Positions 1 through 6,348 of a stretch of 16,579 nt of DNA are shown here, piece by piece. The notes beneath the pieces were generated by a model. It saw only the letters and a list, made by a program, of their open reading frames with translations. It was not told where the DNA came from and ran no database searches. The stretch covers positions 1-16,579 of the forward strand of contig CABPWC010000023.1 in NCBI GenBank assembly GCA_902461025.1, read 5' to 3'. Every line of letters begins with the position of its first letter. Position 1 is the stretch's first letter. The position numbers were made by a program, and so were the translations under genes. This stretch comes from an uncultured Streptococcus sp. (GTDB taxonomy: Bacteria; Bacillota; Bacilli; Lactobacillales; Streptococcaceae).

Positions 1-134
1 AAGATGTCCCAGGAACAACTATTGAATCTTGCGGAAACTACAAGGATCACAGCCTCTTTTCTGCTAAGGAATGGGCAAAATTGATTCTCCAACAAGGAAT
101 CTCAGACGATGCCTTTGAACGTCATGTCATCTAA
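1..134 (+). CDS. 3' end of an unrecognised gene (partial)
   Basis: An open frame enters from the left edge and gives 43 residues before a TAA at 132-134. It begins DVPGTTIESCGNY and ends SDDAFERHVI. The other two plus-strand frames meet stops early (22-24 in frame 2, 82-84 in frame 1). The intrinsic terminator starting a few bases after the stop supports this as a real gene end. The peptide is soluble-looking, with a predicted amphipathic helix (AKEWAKLILQQ), but the fragment is too short for me to assign a family, and I give no function. It converges on clpL. Confidence 0.6.
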   Translation, partial: DVPGTTIESCGNYKDHSLFSAKEWAKLILQQGISDDAFERHVI

Positions 135-138
135 TAAT

Positions 139-175
139 AAAAAAAGGAACCAGCTTTTGAACTGGTTCCTTTTTT
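139..175. terminator. Bidirectional intrinsic terminator between the left-edge gene and clpL
   Basis: An 8-bp perfect stem, GGAACCAG (146-153) with CTGGTTCC (162-169), closes an 8-base loop. It is flanked by seven A on the left and six T on the right, so it can terminate the plus-strand gene ending at 134 and the minus-strand clpL ending at 193. Confidence 0.9.
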
Positions 176-192
176 ATACTCAAAATTTTAAT

Positions 193-2295
193 TTAGGCTT
201 TTTCACGAATGACCAAAACCCCATCTTCCATGTCAGCTTCTAGGTGTTTAGCATCAAGATTATCCAAGTGGAAATCTGTCACTTTATCACGGATTTGTTG
301 TTCAACTACCCGACGGAGTGGACGAACACCCATGACTTCATCATAACCTTCTTCAGTCATGTATTCTTTGGCAGCTTCGCTCACTGCCAAGTCGATTTCT
401 TTCTTAGCAAGTGTCTTATTGACATCAATCAACATCAAATCAACAATCTTAGAAAGATCTTCCTTACTCAAGTGTGAGAATTCAATCACAGCGTTGAAAC
501 GGTTCAAGAATTCTGGACGGAAGTAAGGTTTCAAACGATCCATCAATTCTGGTTTGTCTGCATCTTCTGTCAAGTTTGCTTCATAACCAAAGCCAGCGTT
601 TGAAGTTGCGATAATCACAGTATTCTTGAAGTTTACAGTGTTACCTTGACCATCTGTCAAACGACCATCATCCAATACTTGAAGAAGAAGAGTAATCACT
701 TGAGGGTCAGCCTTTTCAATTTCGTCGAGAAGGACGATTGAGTAAGGGTTACGGCGAACACGTTCTGTCAAAGTATTGCTGTTGTCATCGTAACCAACAT
801 AACCAGCTGTTGTACCAATCAATTTAGAAACGGCTGTTCGGTCGCTGTATTCAGACATGTCCAAACGGATGATAGCATCTTTAGTACCAAACATATCAAG
901 TGCTAATTGTTTAGCCAACTCAGTTTTACCAACACCAGTTGGACCTACAAAGAGGAAGCTACCGATTGGGCGATTTCCTTCGTCAAAGCCTGCACGGTTC
1001 CGACGAATTGCACGTGCTACTGCTTCAACAGCCTTATCTTGACCGATAACCTTGGTTTGCAAACGGTGACCCATATCTTTCAAACGTTCGATATCAGTTG
1101 CACCCATTTGAGAAACTGGAATACCCGTCATCCGTTCTACTGATTCAGCCACATCGTTGATTGTTGCTGTTACTTTATGGTCTTCCGTATGGTTGGCAAT
1201 TTTCTTTTCAAGTTCTTCAATACGAACCTTAGCATTAAGGGCTGCTTCATAGTCTTCTTTAGCGGCAGCTTCTTCTTGTTTGGTTTTTTCCGCTTGAATT
1301 TCGTGCTCAACCGCATGTACATCTGTCACAGGGTGTTGAGCCGCCAAGTGAGCCGCTGTCACATCGACCAAGTCAATCGCCTTATCTGGCAAGCTACGTT
1401 GTGGAATGTATTGAACAGAATAGTCAACTGCAGCTTTCAAGACTTCATCTGGCAAGACAACATTGTGGTGTTGTTGATAAAGATCACGGATCCCTTGGAG
1501 AATCTTGAAGGTATCTTCAGCAGATGGAGCATTCACCTTGACTTCGTTGAAACGACGAGCAAGGGCAGCATTTTTCAAGATGGTATTACGGTATTCATCC
1601 TGAGTAGTTGCACCAATCACTGTCAATTCACCACGAGAAAGGGCTGGTTTCAAGATGTCCGCAAGACCTTTAGATCCTTGACCATCACCTGTGCTACCTG
1701 CACCTAGAATTTGGTGGATTTCATCGAAGAAGAGGATAATGTTTCCAGCTTCTTTAACCTCATTTACCAAGTTTTGAATGTTTTCTTCAAAGCTACCACG
1801 GTATTGAGTACCAGCTTCAAGTCCTGAAATATCAATAGAGATAATTTCTTTATTTTTGATGGCAGCCGGAACATCACCATTCACGATAGCTTGAGCAAGA
1901 CCTTCTACTACTGCTGTTTTACCAACACCTGCATCACCAACAAGAACAGGATTGTTCTTAGTACGGCGAGAAAGAATTTCAGAAGTTTCTTGAATCTCTT
2001 TATTACGTCCAATAACTGGATCCAACTTACCTTCACGAGCTTCTGCTGTTAAGTTTCGTCCAAGTTTTGCAAGAATCCCATCTTGTTTCATAGCTTTGCC
2101 TTGAACGTACTGAGCTTGTTCACTACCTTCGCTTGGTAGTTGACCTGTTTGACGGTAAATAGCAAATTCTTCAGGTGTTACTTCACGACCGTTTATCAGG
2201 TAACGACGGTTTTCTGAACTGTATCCACGCATACCGCCCATCAATTGGTTAAATAAATCATCCATATTGTTAAAGTTATTAAAATTGTTATTCAT
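193..2295 (-). CDS. clpL: ATP-dependent Clp-family chaperone ClpL
   Basis: 700 aa AAA+ double-ring protein of the Hsp100/Clp family, most like streptococcal ClpL. First nucleotide-binding domain: Walker A GDAGVGKT at 120-127, Walker B ILFFDE at 187-192, arginine-rich LARRF near 245-249. A charged, probably coiled-coil middle segment spans about 330-370. Second domain: Walker A GPTGVGKT at 451-458, Walker B VLLDEIEK at 521-528, sensor-2 GVRPLRR at 656-662. The N-terminus is a short Asn/Phe-rich stretch (MNNNFNNFNN) in place of the full Clp N-domain repeats of ClpC/ClpB. That, the length and the short middle region favour ClpL over ClpC, ClpE or ClpB. I see no IGF/LGF-type ClpP-docking loop, in keeping with a chaperone that works without ClpP. 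The start follows an SD-like CGAGGT about 8 bases upstream. By family knowledge it disaggregates or refolds heat-damaged proteins in the cytoplasm. CtsR-type operators upstream suggest heat-shock control. Confidence 0.95.
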   Translation of the reverse strand: MNNNFNNFNNMDDLFNQLMGGMRGYSSENRRYLINGREVTPEEFAIYRQTGQLPSEGSEQAQYVQGKAMKQDGILAKLGRNLTAEAREGKLDPVIGRNKEIQETSEILSRRTKNNPVLVGDAGVGKTAVVEGLAQAIVNGDVPAAIKNKEIISIDISGLEAGTQYRGSFEENIQNLVNEVKEAGNIILFFDEIHQILGAGSTGDGQGSKGLADILKPALSRGELTVIGATTQDEYRNTILKNAALARRFNEVKVNAPSAEDTFKILQGIRDLYQQHHNVVLPDEVLKAAVDYSVQYIPQRSLPDKAIDLVDVTAAHLAAQHPVTDVHAVEHEIQAEKTKQEEAAAKEDYEAALNAKVRIEELEKKIANHTEDHKVTATINDVAESVERMTGIPVSQMGATDIERLKDMGHRLQTKVIGQDKAVEAVARAIRRNRAGFDEGNRPIGSFLFVGPTGVGKTELAKQLALDMFGTKDAIIRLDMSEYSDRTAVSKLIGTTAGYVGYDDNSNTLTERVRRNPYSIVLLDEIEKADPQVITLLLQVLDDGRLTDGQGNTVNFKNTVIIATSNAGFGYEANLTEDADKPELMDRLKPYFRPEFLNRFNAVIEFSHLSKEDLSKIVDLMLIDVNKTLAKKEIDLAVSEAAKEYMTEEGYDEVMGVRPLRRVVEQQIRDKVTDFHLDNLDAKHLEADMEDGVLVIREKA

Positions 2296-2327
2296 ATTTC
2301 ATACCTCGTTTAATTAAAAATTTACTT

Positions 2328-2355
2328 AGTCAAAATAATTTGACTTTCTCTGACC
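2328..2355 (-). promoter_or_regulatory. CtsR operator (near-consensus) plus a third inverted half-site
   Basis: Read on the minus strand, 2355 to 2339 is GGTCAGAGAAAGTCAAA. This matches the CtsR heptad direct repeat RGTCAAA-NAN-RGTCAAA with one mismatch. Immediately downstream a third heptad lies in opposite orientation, giving a perfect palindrome of AGTCAAA and TTTGACT around a 4-base loop (2328-2345). The site ends about 32 bases before the clpL start codon. The best promoter I see lies about 220 bases further upstream, so CtsR bound here would act within the transcribed leader. In RNA the palindrome could also form a 7-bp hairpin just upstream of the clpL ribosome binding site. Confidence 0.75.
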
Positions 2356-2375
2356 TTTGTTTTAAAAAATTTAGA

Positions 2376-2468
2376 CTAGCTGTTAGCTACTCTACGTATA
2401 ATTTCTGGTTTTTCTTTATCAGATACAAATTTTGTCATTGTATTTCTAAAAATACTAATGTTAAACAT
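2376..2468 (-). CDS. Small 30-aa open reading frame in the clpL leader
   Basis: ATG at 2468-2466 and TAG at 2378-2376 give 30 residues, beginning MFNISIFRN and ending IIRRVANS, rich in Lys/Arg with no clear membrane segment. The start is preceded by AGAGGTG about 6 bases upstream, a better ribosome binding site than that of clpL itself. It lies wholly inside the inferred clpL 5' leader. It could be a leader peptide whose translation influences clpL, a small stand-alone protein, or chance. The good SD and position favour translation, but nothing identifies a function. The AGGT of its SD can pair with the ACCT just before the ATG (3-base loop). Confidence 0.45.
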   Translation of the reverse strand: MFNISIFRNTMTKFVSDKEKPEIIRRVANS

Positions 2469-2501
2469 AGGTTGCACCTCTTTTCTAGGTTTTAACCATA
2501 C

Positions 2502-2540
2502 TTGATTTCAAGATAAACCATATTATCACCTTGAAATCAA
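2502..2540. repeat. Perfect 11-bp inverted repeat in the clpL leader
   Basis: TTGATTTCAAG (2502-2512) and CTTGAAATCAA (2530-2540) are exact inverted copies around a 17-base loop. No T-run follows on the minus strand, so it is not a standard terminator. It would form a stable stem in the leader RNA between the inferred transcription start and the small ORF. An operator role is the alternative. Confidence 0.6.
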
Positions 2541-2547
2541 TAGTTTC

Positions 2548-2567
2548 TAAGGATTTCCTAATCCTTA
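2548..2567. repeat. 8-bp hairpin at the inferred clpL transcript 5' end
   Basis: TAAGGATT (2548-2555) and AATCCTTA (2560-2567) pair perfectly around a 4-base loop. Measured from the -10 at 2575-2580, the transcript should begin near 2567-2570, so the hairpin would occupy the extreme 5' end of the mRNA. Such 5' stems commonly protect mRNA from decay; that role here is inference. Confidence 0.55.
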
Positions 2568-2574
2568 TGTTCTT

Positions 2575-2624
2575 AGTATATCACATTAGTCAGTTTTAGT
2601 CAAGAGATTTGATCAAAATTGACC
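2575..2624 (-). promoter_or_regulatory. clpL promoter with a degenerate CtsR-like box
   Basis: On the minus strand, -35 TTGACT (2603-2598) and -10 TATACT (2580-2575) are separated by exactly 17 bases, a good sigma-A promoter. Directly upstream, 2624 to 2608 reads GGTCAATTTTGATCAAA. This resembles the CtsR direct repeat RGTCAAA-NAN-RGTCAAA with three mismatches in the informative positions. Transcription from here would give a leader of roughly 270 bases before clpL. Confidence 0.65.
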
Positions 2625-2650
2625 ATTTTTTTTAAAAAAGTTTTATAACA

Positions 2651-2679
2651 AAAAAAACCAGTCATATTGACTGGTTTTT
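2651..2679 (-). terminator. pflB intrinsic terminator
   Basis: CCAGTCA (2658-2664) and TGACTGG (2668-2674) form a 7-bp stem, extended by A/T pairs, with a 3-base loop. On the minus strand it is followed by a run of at least seven T. It lies about 20 bases after the pflB stop. Confidence 0.9.
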
Positions 2680-2698
2680 CAATTGCTATTTATGAATC

Positions 2699-5014
2699 TT
2701 AGCTCAATGCATCATCCATTGAAAGTACTTCGTGGAAGACACGTTGTGTCAATTCAGTTTTTTGTTCTGGAGTGAGGTATTTAGTGTTTACACAGTATCC
2801 AGAGATACGTACGATAACGTCTTCACCTGACATGATCTTTTCGTAAACATCGTTCAAGTCCATAACGTTCAAGTTCACGTGTTGTCCACCGTTTTCGAAG
2901 TAACCATCGAGGATTGTTACCAAGTTATCAACTTGTTCGTCACGAGTTTTACCAAGAGCACGTGGTGATACTTGAGTTGTCAATGAGATACCATCAGCTG
3001 CGTAACCAAAGTCAAGGCTAGCAAGTGAGTTCAAGTTTTGCAACCATCCACCTTTAGCTTTGTTAGATGGGTTAGCACCTGGTGAGAAGAATTCCAATTT
3101 AGACAAGTTCACAGAACCATCTTCGTTGAGGTATACACCTTTGTGGACTGGTGAGTTACCAGTTTGTTTAGAGTATGCAACGTTAGATGTGATTGTCAAA
3201 AGTGATACTGTAGCTTCTGCGTCTTTGTATAGTTTGTGGCTACGTAGACGAGTTGTATAAGCTTCGATCAACCATTCTGCCAATTCGTTTGAACGTGGGT
3301 CATCTTCACCCCAACGTGGGTATTCACCGATTGTTTCGTAATCGTAGATGTAGCCATTTTCGTCACGGATTGGTTTAACTGTAGCGTATTTGATAGCTGA
3401 CAATGTATCAACAGTGTTGGCAAATCCACAGATACCGAATCCCATGTTGGCACGTTGTTTAGTTGGCAAGAAGGCCATTTGAACAGCTTCGTAGTTGTAC
3501 TTGTCAGTCATGTAGTGGATGATGTTCAAAGCATCTACGTAAGTGTCAGTCAACCAGTCAAGAGATTTTTCAAAGTTAGCTTTAACTGATTCGAATTCAA
3601 GAACTTCGTCACGGATTGGTTCGATGTCAAATACTTTATAGTCTTTATGAACATCGTCGTAACCACCGTTCAAACCAGTAAGAAGAGCTTTAAGAACGTT
3701 AACGCGAGCACCGAAGTACTGGATGTTGTGACGTTGTTCTTCGTTTTCTGGGTCAAGTGGAGATACACAACATGAGATACAGCTCATTTCACCGTATCCG
3801 TCTTTAGCCATAGTAGTTACACCTTCGTATTGGATAGAAGAGTGTTTGTGGCTCATGTGCATACAGTAGCGACGGAAGTTGTATGGCAATTTATCAGTCC
3901 AAAGAACTGTCAAGTTTGGTTCTGGAGAGTTACCGATGTTGTCAAGAGTGTTCAAGAAACGGTAGTCCATCTTAGTAACACGGTGACGACCGTCGTTACC
4001 CATACCAGCCATAGAAGTTGTGATGAAGGTTGGGTCACCTGAGTACAATTGGTCGTAAGCTTTTGTACGAGCAAATTTAACTGTACGAAGTTTCATAACG
4101 AAATCATCAACGAATTCTTGGATTTCTGATTCAGTAAATGTACCACGAGCAAGGTCACGTTCTGCAAAAATATCCAATACGATTGGCACACGTCCAAGAG
4201 ATGTAGCGGCACCGTTGATAACACGGCAGACAGCCATGAAGGCAATGTTTACCCATTGGATAGCTTCTTTAACGTTCATCGCTGGTTTGCGAACGTCAAC
4301 TCCGTAAAGGTCACCCAAGCGAACAACTTGTTGCAATGCTTGGTATTGAAGGTTAATTTCTTCACGAAGACGGATTGTTTCTTCATCGATTTCTTCAATT
4401 GAGTTCCAGTCGTTTACTTTTTCTTGCATCAAGTAGTCTGCACCGTAAAGAGCAAGACGAGCGTAAACACCAATGATACGTCCACGTGAGTATGCATCTG
4501 GAAGACCAGTTACAGTGTGAGCGTGACGAGCGCGACGAATGTTTGAAGTGTAAGCGCGGAAGATACCGTCGTTAACAGTTGTTACGTATTTAGTGAAAAT
4601 TTCGTGAACAGCTGGATCTGGTTCGTATCCATTTTCTTTCAAAGTAGTTTCAGCCATACGGATACCACCTTTTGGCATGAAGTTCAATTTGAAGAGTTCA
4701 TCGTTTTGGATACCATAAATAACTTCGTTTTCTTTGTCGATGAATCCTGCAGGGATGTCAGCGATAGAAGTTGGACGAGTGTCCATTGGGAAACGAGTTT
4801 CTTCGTAGTGTGCTTTAGTTTCTTCTACGATTTTTTTGATGTGAAGTGAACGTTCTGTTGGTCCTGCAAGGAAGCTTTCATCTCCATCATAAGGTGTGTA
4901 GTTAGCTTGTACAAAGCGTGATACACTTGCTTTTTCTTTCCAGTCAACACCTTTAAAGCCTTCCCAGGCTTTGTCAAAAATGTCCTGTGCTTCAACAACT
5001 GTCTTAACAACCAT
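2699..5014 (-). CDS. pflB: Pyruvate formate-lyase (formate C-acetyltransferase)
   Basis: Glycyl-radical enzyme converting pyruvate and CoA to acetyl-CoA and formate during anaerobic mixed-acid fermentation; cytoplasmic and activated by PflA, which is not in this window. With the start at 5014 it has 771 residues, close to the family size. Visible motifs: the adjacent catalytic cysteines in SCISCCVSP (Cys415-Cys416), MGFGICGFANTVD near 524-536, and the C-terminal glycyl-radical loop RISGYCVN with the radical Gly at about 739. I chose the ATG at 5014 (MVVKTVVEAQ) because AGAGGA lies 6-12 bases upstream. An in-frame ATG 36 bases earlier (5050) has no SD and sits inside a hairpin. Its own promoter contains a perfect cre site, so carbon-catabolite control is likely. 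It is followed by a terminator, so it appears monocistronic. Confidence 0.97.
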   Translation of the reverse strand: MVVKTVVEAQDIFDKAWEGFKGVDWKEKASVSRFVQANYTPYDGDESFLAGPTERSLHIKKIVEETKAHYEETRFPMDTRPTSIADIPAGFIDKENEVIYGIQNDELFKLNFMPKGGIRMAETTLKENGYEPDPAVHEIFTKYVTTVNDGIFRAYTSNIRRARHAHTVTGLPDAYSRGRIIGVYARLALYGADYLMQEKVNDWNSIEEIDEETIRLREEINLQYQALQQVVRLGDLYGVDVRKPAMNVKEAIQWVNIAFMAVCRVINGAATSLGRVPIVLDIFAERDLARGTFTESEIQEFVDDFVMKLRTVKFARTKAYDQLYSGDPTFITTSMAGMGNDGRHRVTKMDYRFLNTLDNIGNSPEPNLTVLWTDKLPYNFRRYCMHMSHKHSSIQYEGVTTMAKDGYGEMSCISCCVSPLDPENEEQRHNIQYFGARVNVLKALLTGLNGGYDDVHKDYKVFDIEPIRDEVLEFESVKANFEKSLDWLTDTYVDALNIIHYMTDKYNYEAVQMAFLPTKQRANMGFGICGFANTVDTLSAIKYATVKPIRDENGYIYDYETIGEYPRWGEDDPRSNELAEWLIEAYTTRLRSHKLYKDAEATVSLLTITSNVAYSKQTGNSPVHKGVYLNEDGSVNLSKLEFFSPGANPSNKAKGGWLQNLNSLASLDFGYAADGISLTTQVSPRALGKTRDEQVDNLVTILDGYFENGGQHVNLNVMDLNDVYEKIMSGEDVIVRISGYCVNTKYLTPEQKTELTQRVFHEVLSMDDALS

Positions 5015-5039
5015 GTTAATGTCCTCTTTTATCTTTCTA

Positions 5040-5057
5040 GTAACAGTCATCTGTTAC
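5040..5057. repeat. 7-bp palindrome in the pflB leader
   Basis: GTAACAG (5040-5046) and CTGTTAC (5051-5057) are exact inverted copies around a 4-base centre. They lie between the pflB -10 (5070-5075) and its start codon, so this is either a 5' mRNA hairpin or a repressor operator. It contains the unused upstream in-frame ATG. Confidence 0.55.
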
Positions 5058-5069
5058 ATTCATATATTC

Positions 5070-5099
5070 AGTATAACACACAGTAAACGATTTCAACAA
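5070..5099 (-). promoter_or_regulatory. pflB promoter with embedded cre (CcpA) site
   Basis: On the minus strand, the -10 TATACT (5075-5070) is preceded by TG one base upstream (extended -10), with a weak -35 TTGTTG (5099-5094) at 18-base spacing. Between them, 5096 to 5082 reads TTGAAATCGTTTACT, matching the catabolite-response consensus WTGNAANCGNWNNCW at every position. A cre inside the core promoter normally means CcpA represses by blocking RNA polymerase. I infer sugar-dependent control of pflB. Confidence 0.75.
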
Positions 5100-5134
5100 G
5101 TAAAATCACACTTTTTAACCACTTTCTTTTATAA

Positions 5135-5162
5135 TACAGTTGCGTTTTTCTTATAAACTGTA
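5135..5162. repeat. Inverted repeat between pflB and dinB
   Basis: TACAGTT (5135-5141) and AACTGTA (5156-5162) are exact inverted copies, 14 bases apart (about two helical turns centre to centre). They sit upstream of both divergent promoters. It could be a regulator-binding site shared by the two genes or a chance AT-rich repeat. Confidence 0.3.
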
Positions 5163-5212
5163 GTATAGTTTTGAAAAAGGGTTGACTATTTCCTATTTTT
5201 TCAGAAAAGGGG

Positions 5213-5218
5213 TATAAT
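5213..5218 (+). promoter_or_regulatory. Probable dinB -10 element
   Basis: A perfect TATAAT lies 34 bases before the dinB start codon. No good -35 exists at 16-18 bases: the nearby TTGACT (5182-5187) is 25 bases away, too far for ordinary use. The promoter may be weak or need an activator. Confidence 0.5.
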
Positions 5219-5252
5219 AAAGCTAGCAAATCTATCAAAGAAAGGCCATTTC

Positions 5253-6314
5253 ATGCTGATATTTCCACTGATGAATGATTTATCTCGTAAAATCATCCAT
5301 ATTGACATGGATGCCTTTTTTGCTGCTGTTGAAATTCGTGACAATCCCAAACTAAAAGGGAAACCAGTTATTATCGGTAACGATCCAAGAAAAACAGGTG
5401 GTCGAGGCGTTGTTTCAACCTGTAGTTATGAAGCGAGAGCATTCGGCATCCACTCAGCTATGAGTTCTAAAGAGGCTTATGATCGTTGTCCTCAAGCTAT
5501 TTTTATTTCCGGAAATTACGAAAAATATAGGGAAGTTGGTCAACAGATTCGGGCTATTTTTAAACGATATACGGATAAGATTGAACCAATGAGTATCGAT
5601 GAAGCCTATCTAGATGTGACCGAAAACAAGCTTGGTATCAAATCCGCTGTTAAAATCGCTCGTTTAATCCAGCAGGATATTTGGCAAGAATTACAATTAA
5701 CAGCATCAGCTGGTGTATCATACAATAAATTTTTAGCTAAAATGGCAAGTGACTATCAAAAACCTAAAGGTTTGACTGTCATTTTACCTGATGAAGCTGA
5801 AGATTTTCTCAAACAAATGGATATTGCTAAGTTCCACGGTGTAGGCAAGAAAACAGTCGAAAAATTGCATCATATGGGTGTAGTTACGGGAGCTGATCTT
5901 CTAGAAATCTCTGAAATTACTCTCATTGATCGTTTTGGTCGCCTCGGATTTGACCTATACCGTAAAGCTCGTGGCATAGATAATTCTCCAGTCAAATCAA
6001 ATCGTATCCGTAAGTCCATCGGTAAAGAAAAAACCTACAGCAAAATTCTCAACATAGAAGAAGATATCAAAAAAGAGCTAAGTCTCCTTTCGGAAAAAGT
6101 CGCCCTTAATCTTCAAAAACACGAGAAATCTGGAAAGATTGTCATTTTAAAAATTCGCTACTCTGATTTTTCCACCTTGACGAAACGAAAAACTTTAGAA
6201 CAGCAAACGCAAGACCCTGAACAAATTGCTCAAAGCATTATCCAACTCTACGAAACACTGAGTGATAAAGACAAGGGTGTTCGCTTATTGGGTGTTACTG
6301 TAACTGGATTTTAA
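5253..6314 (+). CDS. dinB: DNA polymerase IV (Y-family translesion polymerase)
   Basis: 353 aa, full family length. It performs error-prone DNA synthesis past lesions in the cytoplasm. Palm motifs: IHIDMDAFFAAVE at 15-27 (metal ligand Asp18, probable steric-gate Phe23), STCSYEARAFG at 55-65, and SIDEAYLD at 114-121 (metal ligands Asp116 and Glu117). The thumb helix-hairpin-helix KFHGVGKKTVEKLHHMG and the little-finger domain follow, ending GVRLLGVTVTGF. I see no distinct beta-clamp box beyond this end. AGAAAGG lies 8 bases before the ATG at 5253; a second in-frame ATG at 5271 is possible, but the first has the SD. It is divergent from pflB and ends in a terminator, so it is monocistronic. No LexA-type box is evident. 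Confidence 0.96.
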   Translation: MLIFPLMNDLSRKIIHIDMDAFFAAVEIRDNPKLKGKPVIIGNDPRKTGGRGVVSTCSYEARAFGIHSAMSSKEAYDRCPQAIFISGNYEKYREVGQQIRAIFKRYTDKIEPMSIDEAYLDVTENKLGIKSAVKIARLIQQDIWQELQLTASAGVSYNKFLAKMASDYQKPKGLTVILPDEAEDFLKQMDIAKFHGVGKKTVEKLHHMGVVTGADLLEISEITLIDRFGRLGFDLYRKARGIDNSPVKSNRIRKSIGKEKTYSKILNIEEDIKKELSLLSEKVALNLQKHEKSGKIVILKIRYSDFSTLTKRKTLEQQTQDPEQIAQSIIQLYETLSDKDKGVRLLGVTVTGF

Positions 6315-6347
6315 AAACCTTGAAGGAATCTCCCCTCAAGGTTTTTT
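6313..6347. terminator. Bidirectional terminator between dinB and uppP
   Basis: AAAAACCTTGA (6313-6323) and TCAAGGTTTTT (6336-6346) form an 11-bp stem around a 12-base loop, with a T-run on the right and an A-run on the left. It overlaps the dinB stop codon and ends just before the uppP stop at 6349, serving both convergent genes. Confidence 0.9.
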
Positions 6348-6348
6348 C

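Larger units (their letters stand above)
2296..2652. other. Long non-coding region upstream of clpL
   Basis: This stretch, longer than 300 bases, has no conventional gene. It holds, in minus-strand order, a degenerate CtsR-like box and sigma-A promoter, a 5' hairpin, an 11-bp inverted repeat, a 30-codon ORF with its own SD, a near-consensus CtsR operator with an extra half-site, and the clpL ribosome binding site. Base composition is strongly AT-rich. Each item is described separately. Confidence 0.8.

Noticed and set aside
1177..1707. 176-codon open frame on the plus strand inside clpL
   Set aside because: Antisense to the well-supported clpL coding sequence, with no SD, and its Phe/Cys-rich composition is a by-product of the opposite strand's codon pattern.
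5015..5050. Twelve-residue N-terminal extension of PflB starting at 5050
   Set aside because: No ribosome binding site before that ATG and it lies in a palindrome, while the ATG at 5014 has AGAGGA at the right distance and gives the expected PflB N-terminus.
5182..5218. TTGACT and TATAAT as a standard promoter for dinB
   Set aside because: The spacing is 25 bases, outside the range used by sigma-A; only the -10 is retained.
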